Origin: Synaphobranchus kaupii
Taxonomy: Eukaryota; Chordata; Actinopteri; Anguilliformes; Synaphobranchidae
NCBI GenBank assembly: GCA_029718625.1
Contig: CM056377.1
Span: 104,730,585 to 104,794,584 of the forward strand
Length of the DNA: 64,000 bases
Direction: 5' to 3'
Each line of letters opens with the position of its first letter. The stretch's first letter is position 1. The notes under the pieces were generated by a model. It had not been told where the DNA came from, did no database searches, and worked only from the letters and a program-made list of their open reading frames with translations. This document shows, piece by piece, positions 35,665 through 48,170 of the stretch. A program made the translations under genes and the position numbers.

Positions 35665-35700
35665 TGTTCTGATGAAGGCTTATTAGCCGAAACGTGAACA
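35665..35700 (+). ncRNA. Hammerhead-ribozyme-like motif (copy 2) in Penelope 3' region
   Basis: The order is TGTT, CTGATGA, AGGC-TTATTA-GCC, GAAA, CGTG, AACA. The conserved core CUGANGA and GAAA are intact and stem II GGC/GCC can form. TGTT before the core pairs with AACA after it as a four-pair stem I. The cleavage triplet seen in copy 1 (GUC) is not present here, so self-cleavage is unlikely. It lies on the same strand as, and about 240 bp downstream of, the broken GIY-YIG gene, which links this RNA motif to Penelope-like elements. Confidence 0.55.
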
Positions 35701-35720
35701 CTGCTAGATTAAATATTTAT

Positions 35721-37079
35721 ATTTGGAACGTTACATCAAGTGTACGAGTCTCACTCTGTCATAGTTCCAACACTCTTTTGACTCTGTACCTTAAACCATT
35801 GAGCTGGTGTGCGTGCTTCTCTTTAGGACATTTCCACAGACAAAACATACTCATGTATTGTATTGTATTCATCATTGTGTTATAGGACATATTTATTTTT
35901 GTATCATCTGAGGAAAATAAGAAAGCTTTATAACATGAAATTGGAAAATATCTCAGCTTTATTACAAAGAAAATCTCTCAGTGAAAACAATTATTACCAT
36001 TTATTGTTACCTATTACAGTAAACATTCCACGCAACCAATAATTATGATTATATCTTCCTCCTCTTAAGACATATTGTTGCATCATTGAAAATAAATAAA
36101 AATGGATATTACCACTGTACAAGACATTCCCTACATTATCAAGTACACTCATCAATAGGAAAAAAAAATCAGTTTAGAGTTCAGTTTAAAGTACCAACAG
36201 ACACAAGTGTGTTTTATGAGTTCAATGCCAATGATTGCTGAGACATCATTGAAAAGATATTACACTTCACTTCAGGTGTCAGAGGTTTTTCAGTGTTCTG
36301 GTAAATTCTCAACTTGATTAATGTTATTCCAAAGTGCTTTATAATATAAATCAATACCTTTGACAGTATGGCATTGACAACACTACTGAGTCCAGGAACA
36401 CTTTATAGAAAGTATTTCCTCCCAGGAAAAGGGGTAATTTGGATGACTTGCCAAATAATTTTCTGTTCTAGAGAGATATAGCTGGAGGGGCAATATTACA
36501 TACTTTTGGGGGCCATTGGAGGGTGATGCTCTCAATTCTGTAATCCCACTTTTTAGGCTCTCAGTCATCGCTTCTTCACCAGGGATATGGACACAGAGAT
36601 GAGCCAGTTAGGCGAGAGGAGTCTGAGAATCCTCAGGTACTTGAAAAAGTAGAAAAAAGGAAGACTTCTTGAACTTACAGTTCAACTTACAAAAAACAAC
36701 AACCCAGATCTTTCCCAGCAGACATCTTGATTCCCTTCCACTGAAAGGCACCAGATTGTCTTCTCCCACCACTCACAGGTGTGCCCTGAGAGGGTTGTGT
36801 AGAGGCAGTCACCTCCGTCTCAGGTGGTGGCTCCTGTTCAGGTGCCGTTGTGACTCAAGGGGCCCACTGCGATTAGCGGAGCGGTTAGCGGCTCCGCCTT
36901 AAGAGTGACGGAAATTTCCAGGGCTCTTTGTTGCTCGACGGAAGCAATCGCGTCAAAACGTGTCAAGTCTCGAAAGAAACTTTAAGGACGCAGAGAATGT
37001 GCAGAGCTGTCTCGTGTACCTGCCCTCCACCTCACCCAACGTTAAAAGTCAAGGTCACTGCGGAACACCATACGTCATT
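35721..37079. other. No gene recognised
   Basis: AT-rich DNA. The segment at about 36780-36910 is more GC-rich and reads open in one frame (plus 36669-36902), but its arginine- and leucine-rich translation is not a protein I recognise. It might belong to the 5' side of the L2-type element whose tail follows. Confidence 0.35.
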
Positions 37080-37208
37080 TCAACTGCTGGTTGGGGGCTA
37101 AGGCCTGGTTTTTTGCTCAATTTTCCTTCTGTTTCCCTGTGCAGCGTCTTTGTGACAGTTCTCTGTAAAAAGCGCTATACAAATAAAATTGAATTGAATT
37201 GAATTGAA
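37080..37208 (+). mobile_element. L2-type LINE 3' tail
   Basis: GCGTCTTTGTGACAGTTCTC leads to AAAAAGCGCTATACAAATAA and then a tandem (TTGAA)n tail at about 37183-37208. The AAAAGCGCTATA...AATAAA end with a short pentanucleotide tail is a familiar 3' end of fish L2/CR1-type LINEs. The upstream limit is uncertain and no reverse transcriptase is present, so this is a truncated copy. Confidence 0.7.
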
Positions 37209-40200
37209 CTGGGGAAGCATCCGTAAATGTGACCACTGATATTGGTGTCATGAGGGGTCAATATCAGTGAAACACAAGGGAGGGATTTATTTTTTTACTG
37301 AGGTTTGCTTACACGTGTTTAGAAAATAACCCTGGGTCAGTATACAACACCTTCATATCAAATATTTACCTCATTGGGTTTGACAGAGCAGTGTGCCCCA
37401 GTGCTCATAGAAGAGGAGCGCCGGCCTCCCCCCTTCCCTCAATAATATGGGACCGAAAAAAAAAGTGAATTCAGATGGGATGCTGCCAGGGGGATAGCGC
37501 CTTTTGCAGCCCTTATTACACACTGACAATAAATCTGAGGCCGGGACTCAGATGGGAGTTTCCGGCTCTTTGCCAGCGCTGTGAAAGTCAGAGGACGGTG
37601 CGCCGCGGCATCCGCACAATGCTGTGGGAACGACAGGAGAAATGAAAACAGCGACCGCCTCCATTTCCCCAGCACCTGACACTCTCGTGATCTCCATTAA
37701 ATAGTTTTGTGGAATTGTGGCACCCAAAGTAAATGCATGTGAGTGGAGTTATCGCTACGGGCTACGCTTGGGTGTACTCTGCACAGCCCGTCGCGTGCCA
37801 CAGGGAGCGGCATGTTATTTTACAATTAATTGCAACTGTCAGCGAGGGACCTCAGAACTGAGAGAACAGTAATGTGACATGACTGCAAAATAAACTATTT
37901 TGAAGGACATCTGTAAGATATATTAACATACAGTAAGCAACAGACCTTAGCCGTAGTGTCTAACAGGGGGCTGTGCTGCCTTTGGAAAGACAAAGAGAAT
38001 TTATAGCCATTGCTGGTGAGGGATGGTGGGTGCACTGGGAAGCACTACTTCTAGTTAATGGCATGTCACCAACAAGGGTGAAGGGTCAGGACTTACAACT
38101 GCACACCATAGAAGCCGGCTGCATTACACCAAGCATACTCATAAGGTAGATGGCTGACTACATAATAGGTATACATGTCACAACTTTCATATGCAGGATA
38201 AATTCGCTGGTGGTTACTGCTGAGAGCGTTTCTTGGTCCAAGAAAGATGAGCTGACTATACACATAAATAAAATTGCTGTTTTTGTCTTTTACCTTTATT
38301 TTACTCTTCCAGGGAATTGTACACCTTGCATAAAAAAAACAAGAATTCAGAAAGAGAAAAAAAACGCAACAGCAAGCTTTGTATGTGTTTACATCCTATC
38401 ATCAATTATATACCACTGACTGAACGCTGACTCTAATGATTTATTCCGACTGACTGATTAGCCACACAGACATGAATATGCACACAAACACATTAGTCGC
38501 AGCAGCAAAGTAAGAGAGCATAAAAGCATTGCATTGTGGTTATGCAAAACAATGCTTGGCCTTTGGCCCTATTACCTTTAATGTGTGGTTCCACACTGAT
38601 TATGAAAGACAAAAGGTTCCGGTGTCATAGGCTTCACGATGCACTTTGTGCCAGGCAAAGCCGGGGGAGCCACTAGTGCCACTTGTCATAGTTATGCTTT
38701 TCAATGACCTCTACCCATCTCAGACAGGGGAAATTGCTCCGGTACAACAGAGAGCAATATTGCAGTGAATAACAGTAAGACAACTCCGCCACCTCACCGA
38801 GCGCTTTGTTCAGGGATTTATCTTAATTTTCCTGCTTAGCTCTTTTTTTTTCTTTTCCTAAAGGCACATCTGTAGGTTATCACTCATTAGTACATTTGAT
38901 AACACGCAGACGGGAGGAATGCAGACCAAGACCCTGAAGGGTATGATAGGGTTTTATAGCTTGTCAAAAAGAATGAAATATTATCCTACACGGGAGATGG
39001 AAATGTAGTTTAGAAAAGGAATGCGATTCTTTGCAAGGATTTAGCGCAAAGCACACTACGGGGAATATGAACATCAGACGATGGCGGCTTTCCCCCCCAA
39101 TAAGGTACGTTACGGTAAATTAACTTGAAAAACATGTAGAATTAATGTATCGTCACATTTAAACATTTGAAAAGGACTCATGGAAGTCGTGTATAATTAT
39201 CTCATACGCTTACACAGATTAAGGTTTCAAAAGAGTTGAGCTTAGCAAGTAACACAATCTTAATACTGTGTGGGAAAGCAAAATGGCCACATCTACATTA
39301 AAAAAAACATGGAGTTATACAGTTGATTTTTTTGTGGAAGTTTTAAATATGCATGGAATGAAAAAAAAAGCTTTGACCACCTGAAATAAAAATAAAAATC
39401 CCACAGTATTTTGAGAAGTGGTATTCTCAGTTTGAAGAAAATAAAGAAAGGATAGTGATTTTTCTATTCTTATGGGACTTACTTATGTATATTTACTCTC
39501 AGGTCTCAAGGTTAGGTAGCAGGTCCTGACCCCACAACACAGACTTTCCAAAGCTCCTTCTTGTTGCACATCATTGCCTTCCTGCACCAAGGTTTCCTAC
39601 TGTATGCCTGTAGGCCATCTGGCTGGCTCATATTCAAAGCTTGCATAATAGCAATGAGAAACTCCTCAAGGAGATCTCTCTTCTCACACAACCCGTGGAT
39701 CTCACAAGGGAACTGAATCACAAATAAATGATAACTGCAGACATACAATATAAATGTGTTAAAACCCAGAATATTAAGTCTGCTTATTATTACAAAGAAT
39801 CATAGTCCTGCCGTTATTATTTTGTGACCTGCTCATAAGCACTGAATATGTTTTTTGTTTCCTCCTCCTGAACCAATGCATTGTCTGTTGATAACTTTTT
39901 TGGAATTCCTTTCTCTTGTCATTCTTATTCTTTATTATTGTTTGTAATGGCCACGATAAAAGCACCATACAAAGTCTATCATTATGATTACTGATTTGGC
40001 AAAATGACAAGATAGGCCTCATCACAATTCATATCACTATATTGTTCTTATGTTTTTCTTGTGGTTTGTATGTCACTCTGTGAATGAATGTGGCATTAAA
40101 TGCAGAAAACAAGACACCAAACAGTAAAACAGCAGGGATGGCTTGGAGCACTGACAGTGAATCCATATAACCGGGATGAGGCCCCCTTACCTACATGTGT

Positions 40201-40389
40201 AATTTCCATTGTTTCAGGAAACCCCATGCAGGTAGGGTCTCAGAAAACACACAAGGTTTCAAGCATTCCTTGACAGGCGCTTTCCCCAGTCCTCCACCAC
40301 CCACAGAGAACCGGGATGCCCAGTAGAGAGTTAAAAAGGTGGATAGGAATTCAATTAAAACAAACGGAATAGAGCTTGGGAAAAGAGAC
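37209..40389. other. No gene recognised
   Basis: The segment 37400-37700 is GC-richer than its surroundings (for example GGTGCGCCGCGGCATCCGCA) and may be a conserved non-coding element. The minus-strand frame 39512-39748 shows no domain I recognise. No element ends found. Confidence 0.4.
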
Positions 40390-40392
40390 TAA

Positions 40393-41694
40393 GGGCCGGA
40401 TTTACTAAGGAAACAGTCGCAGCGCAAAGCATTTGCCACATTGCGACTCTGTAGCGGTTGCAGATACCGACACATTCATGGCAATTTACGATGACTGGTC
40501 TTAATTACGCAATCAAAGAAATTAAATACCCTCCTTTGCAATTTTGCGGTAGGAGACACCCATAAAAAATGGTCAGAAACAATGACCTGTCCAGATTACA
40601 AGGCGCTAAGAAATGGATATGGAGCAACGTAGACATAAGTAGCGTGGTAACTATAACAAAAAGAAAACTTAAATTTACGAGGTACACAATGCCGTATTAC
40701 GGCATAGGAATACAACACCAACGGAGAGAGAAGAAAATTTTAGAGCGACATCACATACAAAATGAATTAATGATAAGTATAGGATGTAAGGGGAAGATGG
40801 TGTGATTTTAGAAAAACTTTCTTACAACAAAAGACACAGGTGGTGGTCCAACTAAGGAAAGAATATTAACACCCGTAGAACAACAGGTGGAAAAATCCCT
40901 GCAAAATGAGCAAGTCGTGGGGGTGGATGGAATAGACACAGATGAACTTGTGATGGAAGAAGGCCACAGAGCGTCTGAAGATACAGCTGTATTCACAATG
41001 CATTATGTGCCCTACTGAACGCATAGGCACATCAATTGTTTAAATTTGTACATTCAGAACTGCGTTTTTATACTGACTGCTAGCTCATGACTTCAATAGA
41101 AGTGTTGTGTCCTTTCACTAAAAACAAACATCATTTCATAGTATATGTGAAAATACATGAGAAGTGATTAGTAGAAACATGTGTGAAACATATTTTAAAG
41201 CCTGTCACCTGTCTCCAGAATGCTATGCATCAGAGGATGCATTCGTTTTAAATCTCCACCCCATGCAGCCCACAAGGGAAACTGATTTGACTGGCAAGGA
41301 TGTGCGTACAGCCCGAACACCTTCATCCTATGCGTGAGCTATAGGCTATATTAGCGCGGACAAATTACCACGTGCTTTCAGACCTAAGAATTCTCATGCA
41401 AAGAGGAGAGTCGCAATTAATGCGAGCTTTAGTAAATTAGACCGAATACTTAATTGGCCTAATTTACATAATCTCCACCATGTTGTATAATTCCAGGTAT
41501 ACACATGCATGAACACATTTAACTATGCATCAAAAAGAACATTAGCAGCGTGATTTGATCCCTGCCAGTTACATCCTCATAGCGATTTTGACCCGTTGTG
41601 ACCATTTAGTAAATCCTAACGTAGATATTGCCACCTTGTAGCAACTACTTTTACGTCTGAAAAAGCAGTCGCAACCCTCTAGTAAATCTGGCCC
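40393..41694. mobile_element. Non-autonomous Harbinger-type element
   Basis: The left end GGGCCGGATTTACTAAGG is matched in inverted form by CTAGTAAATCTGGCCC at the right. Both ends are followed inward by a GTCGC motif. TAA precedes the left end at 40390-40392, and AAA lies just beyond the right end, possibly a decayed 3-bp target duplication of the Harbinger type. Inside, a fragment resembles the Myb-like accessory protein of Harbinger elements (40811-41018). The transposase itself is absent, so the copy appears derived from an autonomous element by internal loss. Confidence 0.65.
40811..41018 (+). pseudogene. Harbinger Myb-like accessory protein remnant (C-terminal part)
   Basis: The plus-strand frame reads TTKDTGGGPTKERILTPVEQ, then VEKSLQNEQVVGVDGIDTDE, ending in a stop at about 41018. 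A TGGG-x-LTP-x-E arrangement followed by an acidic region with a G-I-D motif is typical of the segment downstream of the Myb/trihelix domain in Harbinger accessory proteins. Those proteins bring the transposase to the nucleus and to the element ends. The DNA-binding domain itself is not recognisable upstream. The frame 40569-40805 is open but unlike it. Confidence 0.5.
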
Positions 41695-41771
41695 CAAATG
41701 CTTTTTCCATTTCAGAATGTATGAATGTTAACAGAGCCTTATACAGTCAAATACTTCATGGTCACCCATTC

Positions 41772-41779
41772 ATACACAC

Positions 41780-41834
<55 letters not shown>

Positions 41835-41847
41835 CGCACACACGCAC

Positions 41848-41893
<46 letters not shown>

Positions 41894-41936
41894 AAGCATA
41901 GGTATACTCACACACATACACACACACAGGTACACT
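41772..41936. repeat. (AC)n microsatellite with GCAC variants
   Basis: A long AC tract with scattered GCACAC interruptions to about 41890, then shorter AC blocks. All open frames across it (His-Thr repeats on one strand, Cys-Val on the other) are artefacts. Confidence 0.95.
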
Positions 41937-41997
41937 CCTACACATACACAAAAACATGCACACAGCAAGATCGGCTCTGGATATAGATTTGATTAGA

Positions 41998-42115
41998 GAG
42001 GTTTTTGGTTGAAGTCCTGAGAGAGACTCCACTGTTCCCCAGAGCAAGGTGCTTATTTAGATTGCGCGAGTCAAAACCCACATGTATACTCGCAAATGGG
42101 TTCCAGAACTGACAA
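41998..42115 (+). mobile_element. Probable tRNA-derived SINE fragment
   Basis: GGTTGAAGTCC near 42007 resembles an RNA polymerase III B box. It is followed by CCCAGAGCAAGGTGCTTATT, which is close to the body of a common fish SINE containing AGCAAGGTACTTA. The A-box half and the tail are not clear. Confidence 0.4.
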
Positions 42116-45100
42116 GTCACTTTGGATCACATGAATGAAAGCTAATAAGTTACACATGGATTGAAGCCAAGGAGGTCATAGGGGGGACATGTGTATGACA
42201 CAGTGATTTGGAGTGAATAGCCTCATGTTAGGACATACATGTCACTATAGCCCTCAGCTTTTTTGTATACAATACGTAGTGTAGGACTGGATGTTGCAAC
42301 ATGCAATATGTGTCAGAATGGCTGAAATGTAGATGGACATTTTCCTAGGTACAGAATGCTGGGTAAAACATGCATTAACAGCGGCTTAGCAATAATATCA
42401 CAACTGCCACAAAATAGTAGACAAGAGGGGATGCTGAGGGAATGGAAATTACCAGACACTTGGATGTGCACCTGCCAACAAATCACACCTGTAATGGCAA
42501 TGCGTTGACATGGGATCAACTGACTGCATCCAAAACTACTGCAGAGACACATGGATGGTGTCATAGCCAAGATGAGCTCCATGCACCAGCTCCGCAATCA
42601 ATGTATCAGAGCCTAATTTACATTGTACATTGGCATGAGACTGGAAGTCTGGCAGAGAACAGCATGCCTTGGCACAAAAACATTCCAACAGAAACCTAAC
42701 AAACACAGACTGACACAATGCTGTTTTCAGTCATAGGTCAAGGTTCTGTATAGTCCGGTATGATAACACTGTTCTGCAGACATGGGTGAGATACTTTCAA
42801 TGTAGTGTTGTGGAAATGGACCAGTTGAAGGTGTAATACAAGTTGTAATATAGATGCATTGCAACATTATTGTTTATTAATGGCAGGCCAACTGTGCTAG
42901 ATTCAATTCTAAATGCAACGTCAATGCCACCCACATTGTCTCTTACTGTAAAATAATTCCCTTATATTTATGGTTGGAAATGCATGGTTACGTCACACAC
43001 ATATGTAAGGATTAACTAGCATTGGGACCGGCCACCCTATTTACCTGACACAAATTCAAAACAACGTCTCTGGGATGCTCTGGATTGGCATGGAATGGCC
43101 ACATACCGAACACATGCTGAGCTGCATGTAGCACCCATTTCTCAGCATAATTTTCCACAGAGAAATGAACAATCACGTCATGTCGATACCTGGTCGGTAG
43201 CAGTTATTGATAAGATGCTAATGTCGGACACATGATACATGAACCCACTCGTTTAATTCCCTTTTGTTTATTGAAATGTCACAAGTACTCTAACATTACA
43301 TGCAGGTTTTTTTCTGCCAAACAAAGGAATAAAGCTTTGTTGCCCTATGAATTTTATTGCAATATAGAGTGTTATTAATTTGTTGCATAATGAATTTCAA
43401 AGAATGAATATGAGGCTTCGTTCATTGGCGGGAGCTCCCCCCCCCCCTTTCCTTTAAATAGAAAAGGTCCCTGACTGTTTAAAGACTTAAAGATTTAAAT
43501 TGCTGTAAGAGAATTACTGTACATATATGCAGTAAGAAACAACATGGGCCTCATTTTCACAATCATTGCACAAAATGTCGACTGCTGTTGTGGAATGCCA
43601 GGGTAAATGGTCTGAAACTCTAGATAATGCTACATTTGGACGAGTGCTCAGCTGGAAAGGGCCCAGAAACCCATGGGCACTTCACTGTAGCTACTAAAGA
43701 CTTCCATTTAATATAACAACTTCCAATTGGCCTTTCCCATGACTTCCAAGGAAATAAGTTCAAGGAATAGCTACTCTTTGTGCTGTTTATTCATTTTGTA
43801 CTTATACAGTATTGACATGTTTTGCTCTCAATGCCACATTTAGGTGTCAGTGCACTGGACAATATACATTTTTGGGCATGGGTCCATTAAATTGGTGGCC
43901 TCTGTCTTTGTTGGATTTCTGCAGGTACAGTAAACCTGTCATTCCAGCAGTGTCAGAGATCAGCAGTTCTCATTTCACATTTTCATTTTCTTCATAATCA
44001 GTCAGAGATACAGTTAGCACTACTGAACTGTCCACACTTCTCACTACTGTTATTTTTCCTTAAAACATGGCTCAAGGACCCTCAGGATTAAATGCAGTAC
44101 ATAAGAGTACATAAAGTACGTTAGAAGGTGCAATGCTGAAACAGTGAGTAAACAAATCAGTATTTACCCAGCCATTTTATTGTAAACTATAATGCATTTC
44201 CTTTATTTTCACACTTATTTAGACTCACTAATCATGCCATGCAAGTCACCACTCAAGGGCCTGGACCCCACACAAGCATAACTGCAGCTTAAATGCATGA
44301 CCTTGTAAACTGCATACACCAGTGATGTGATACTTCCCACCAGACAGGCCTTTCAGTACTAAGACAGCTAGGACAGATTAGAGAGCCGTATCACATACTG
44401 AGAAAATGGTGGCTTGTAGGTGATTGGAACAGGAGCCCAGACTTCTAGTGTGTCTCAACAATGCACATGTATTTACACAATGGCTTAATATACTGACAAT
44501 TAAAAAAGAAGAAAGAGCTACCCTTTATTATAATTCAGTCAAGCTGTACGATAAAGGTTGCAGTAACCCATCCTTACTCTTCTCAGTATAAGAAAACAGA
44601 TGTGTTTCAGGTGTTAAACATCCAATTATATTTTGAATAATAAATTAGAATGCATATTCAGAATTAATAATCATCATTCTACTTTCAAAACACCACAGTA
44701 GTTAAAAGCTGATATACCTCACCCACGTACACATCATCTTAATACAGATAATTAGTGACACGTTTATTCTACTGTGTGCTTGTAACCGACCTGACATGCA
44801 TTTTCAATTAGAAGAACACTGAAGATGAAATATACAAAAGCATAATATCCATAATTCTCAATTCTTACTGCACTGTCATTTTGTACCTATTGTTGGAATG
44901 ATATTTTAAAAGTATATTTTAAAATCTGCAGGGATTATGAAGACTTCACCTTCTTAGTGACAGAAAATGACAGCAGCACATACTATATGTCGACCTCTGA
45001 CCTTTCCCAGCATTCTTTTTTACACAAAACAGTGATACTACAAAAATACACAAAAATTCCTGGCAGACTGGAAGAAAGATTTGAAAATGGTGCAGATATG

Positions 45101-45362
45101 ACACTTGGTGACATTTTGTCCTTTCTGTCTTGATTTTGATTAAATGCGTAATGACAAGTTCAGTTTGCATAGCAACAAAGCCAGATAATTATCATCCAAA
45201 TGCAATTACTTTGAAATGTGTTTAGCAATACATTTGATGGAATTTCTGTAAATGAAAATATAATTAAATGTAATTTATTTTAATGTTAGGGTATTTTGAT
45301 ACTGCCTCTGTTTGCATTGTTCTTAAACAAAAACATGAAATGTTTAATAAATGCTTAAACTC
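42116..45362. other. No gene recognised
   Basis: AT-rich DNA. A C run lies at 43437-43447. Frames such as 42442-42699 and 43812-43997 carry no recognisable domain. No inverted-repeat boundaries noticed. Confidence 0.5.
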
Positions 45363-45365
45363 ATA

Positions 45366-45543
45366 GGACCTGATTTACTCATAGGGCCTTTTGCGTGTGC
45401 AAAAACCTTTAGCACACGCAAAACCAATAACATGACCAATGATTGGTCATGGTATTTATTTTGCACTACTAATTGTTTGTATTATTAGTTTTGCGCGTGC
45501 TTAAAGGTTTTACACACGCTAAAAGTCTTAGTAAATCAGGTCC
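45366..45543. mobile_element. 178-bp Harbinger-type MITE
   Basis: GGACCTGATTTACT at the left and AGTAAATCAGGTCC at the right are perfect inverted counterparts, flanked by ATA on both sides (45363-45365 and 45544-45546). Further inward, TTTTGCGTGTGCAAAAACCT and its mirror around AGGTTTTACACACGC extend the palindrome, so nearly the whole element can fold back. The terminus GGACCTGATTTACT resembles that of the element at 40393-41694, and the 3-bp duplication suits Harbinger. It is non-coding. Confidence 0.85.
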
Positions 45544-45578
45544 ATAGTCTCTGTAACTTCCAAAACGTTTTCCCTTTT

Positions 45579-45830
45579 GTCATGGTGTTTGACGATTTCT
45601 TCCCTTGCGGTCGTTTCCCTCGGTAGCCACGCTAGGGCGCTGCCCTTTTAATGGATGTTTGCTCCGCCCCGTCTTTTTTGCGGAGCTTCTCTCAGCATCC
45701 ACACCTGTGCGTGGTTACCTCTGAGCTACTTAACCCCTTGGCACAGATTTCTTTTTAGGGGGTGCTCTGTTTAAGGCTTTAGAACTCCAGGTGTGAGCAT
45801 CAGATAAACTTGGTAAATACAAATTTACAA
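45579..45830 (+). mobile_element. Possible LTR fragment
   Basis: The segment starts TGTCATGGTGTTTGACG. It contains GCGCTGCCCTTTTAATGGAT and CACACCTGTGCGTGGTTACC, then GAGCTACTTAACCCCTTGG, a style common in fish Gypsy-type LTRs. I could not identify a second LTR, a primer-binding site or target duplications. Confidence 0.3.
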
Positions 45831-47650
45831 TACAAACTTAGATTTGTTTATTTTCATAATTTAAGTCAAAATAAAGTGCCACAAATGCAAAAAAACTTTG
45901 GAAAAATAAAAAATAAAATTTTAGTTTGCTGAGAGCTACATAAGTGAAATCGGTAATATACTGTATATACATTTCCTGGATCATAAACTCCATGTCCACA
46001 AGTTTTGCAAAATCTGAGGATGATATGCAGAACTACTAAAGGTCTATGATGCAAAATAGAGCAGTGTACCCTGTTGTCCATTAGTGTCTCCAAATCTATC
46101 CAAATGGCTAAATTGTGCACTGCTCTAAATAAAAATAAAAAAGATATATTTAACTACAAATCAACAGTTTTGACTTATAAAACTCACTTTTGCATAATTT
46201 TCAAGTGGGAAGTACGATATATTATTATCAGTATAGGGGGGGTAGATATCTATGGGTCCAAAACCCCTAAGCAAAACATGTCATAAAATGAATAAAATTT
46301 GTTTTGTCCATTATAAAGTGTATACATTTTCTCCTTCTGATGGCTTAAGATAAAAAAACATTGATATCACAGTGTTACATACACCTAAATATGTTGCCTA
46401 ATCATTCACTCTTGTACCTCAATAAAACATCACTTGTCCCTGTACTCTACAGTATGTATACTTTTGTCCTGGGATTGCATTTTTCTGTAGTTTCTTTTTA
46501 TTTTTTACATATTGATAATGACTCCAAGGAAATTTTTACCTTAATCTACCACATATCAGCGCACAGTAAAATGGAATGAGCATTTGTCATGCCCTAAGAG
46601 ACATGCATATACGCCATAGCCTATATTATGTACGATAACATGACCATAAAATAGTATTCCACCATCTGGAAAATGCTGCCAAATCTTCTATCTTCAATGA
46701 ACATCGGTAGCCTACATCAAAAATACATTTAACGATTGCACTACAGTATGTGAAATGCACTCAAAATGCGAAAATAACAATCGGGCTATCAAACATATTG
46801 GAAAGACAGTGCTCCGGTGGAAGCACGAATGTACATATGTAGCCAGTGAGACCAACGGTATTTTAGACGCAAAAATACTTACATATCGGAAAAGGGAATC
46901 TCCCCTCCTAAATGCGTATTCTATAGAGCTTGCGTAATACTAGACCGTTAAAATGAAAACTGCCGTTATGCTGGGCTGTAGTAAGTTGTTCAAAGCACCC
47001 AAAAAGACCTGGAATATACCGTTGCTAAGTTTATAATGTACTCTATTGGATAAAAAAGCCGACAATTAAACCAGAATGAACTGTAATGAATGAGACAGGC
47101 ATACAGGGCATGGGGGTATTACGCGTCAACGTTTCAGATAGTGTAATAGCAGTATAAAGTGTTGTATATTTCTCAAACCGATTGTACCAGACAATAAATG
47201 ACCACTGAATTTTGAAAGGAACATCTCGATGTGTAAAACCAATGGTAGGATTATATATTTATTTCATATTTAGTAGCATATATTGCTAGTAGAATACATG
47301 GTAGAATGAGACTGTACTTTCACAGTTTATTTTTCATTTGAGTGAGCAGGGCTTTTCACAGCTTTTCTGGCATACGATCAGGCTATTGTTAGGTTTATCT
47401 TGTTGCTATGATGTTATTCTAATTTTATATCATGAATAAATATATTTATGAACTCAAACATAGACGCTATTGTCCACTATGTCACGTATGGGCATGTATA
47501 GACTAGGTGGGGGGTTGCTTGTTAAATGGACTTGCTGCAGGGAAATAGTGACATTTAGAAACTCCGTATTCAGCAGAAATCGTCACAAACGGTCTACCAA
47601 TAAATTTAAAACACAGTGTTTGTGATTTCCACTAATAGTTTGGCTGCAGT
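45831..47650. other. No gene recognised
   Basis: AT-rich sequence. No domain-bearing frame and no repeat boundary seen. Confidence 0.5.
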
Positions 47651-48051
47651 AGCAACGAATGTCTCAGTTCAGCAAAAAGATTCCGCCGGCGTCACCTTCT
47701 ACGCAAAGAGTTAAGCTCCCGTTTCCTTCATTCTGGGCTTCTGTATTGTTTTGTATTATTTTTGCCTTTGTTTGCTTAGCCGGTATGGTTAGGTCTAGGC
47801 TCTGTAGGAGACCTCTTTGCTCCAATGGGTTTTATTGGAGTAATGCGGGACTTGCCTTTGTGCATGTAGCTATTAGGACTCTTCTTCCTTGGCTCTTTTC
47901 TGTCGCCGCTTCCTGGTTTTTCCTTTTCTTTCTTTGCCTAGACCTGTTGCCTTTTCTGTCTCTCGATCCTCTCTCTGTCTGCTTTCTTCCTTGAAAGCGA
48001 GAGGAGTCTTTGTTTGTTTGTGGTTATATTTATATAGTCATATTTCTTATT

Positions 48052-48126
48052 GAGAGGCAGGGCATTTTATCATACCGAGAGGCAGGGCGTTTATCCATTC
48101 TGAGAGGCAGGGTGTGTATTTTTTAC
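48052..48126 (+). repeat. 25-bp tandem repeat, three copies
   Basis: GAGAGGCAGGG starts at 48052, 48077 and 48102, each followed by a T-rich remainder of the unit. Confidence 0.85.
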
Positions 48127-48170
48127 AAGGCTTGCCTTAGTCATTGAGCTGTCAAATGTCCAGAACAGCT

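Noticed and set aside
41721..42047. Long open frames on both strands through the AC tract
   Set aside because: They are translations of a dinucleotide microsatellite (His-Thr or Cys-Val repeats) and have no protein character.
47659..47994. 111-residue hydrophobic open frame that looks like a membrane protein
   Set aside because: The DNA is strongly T- and C-rich, which gives Phe/Leu-rich translations by chance. No known family is recognised and it lies in a repeat block.
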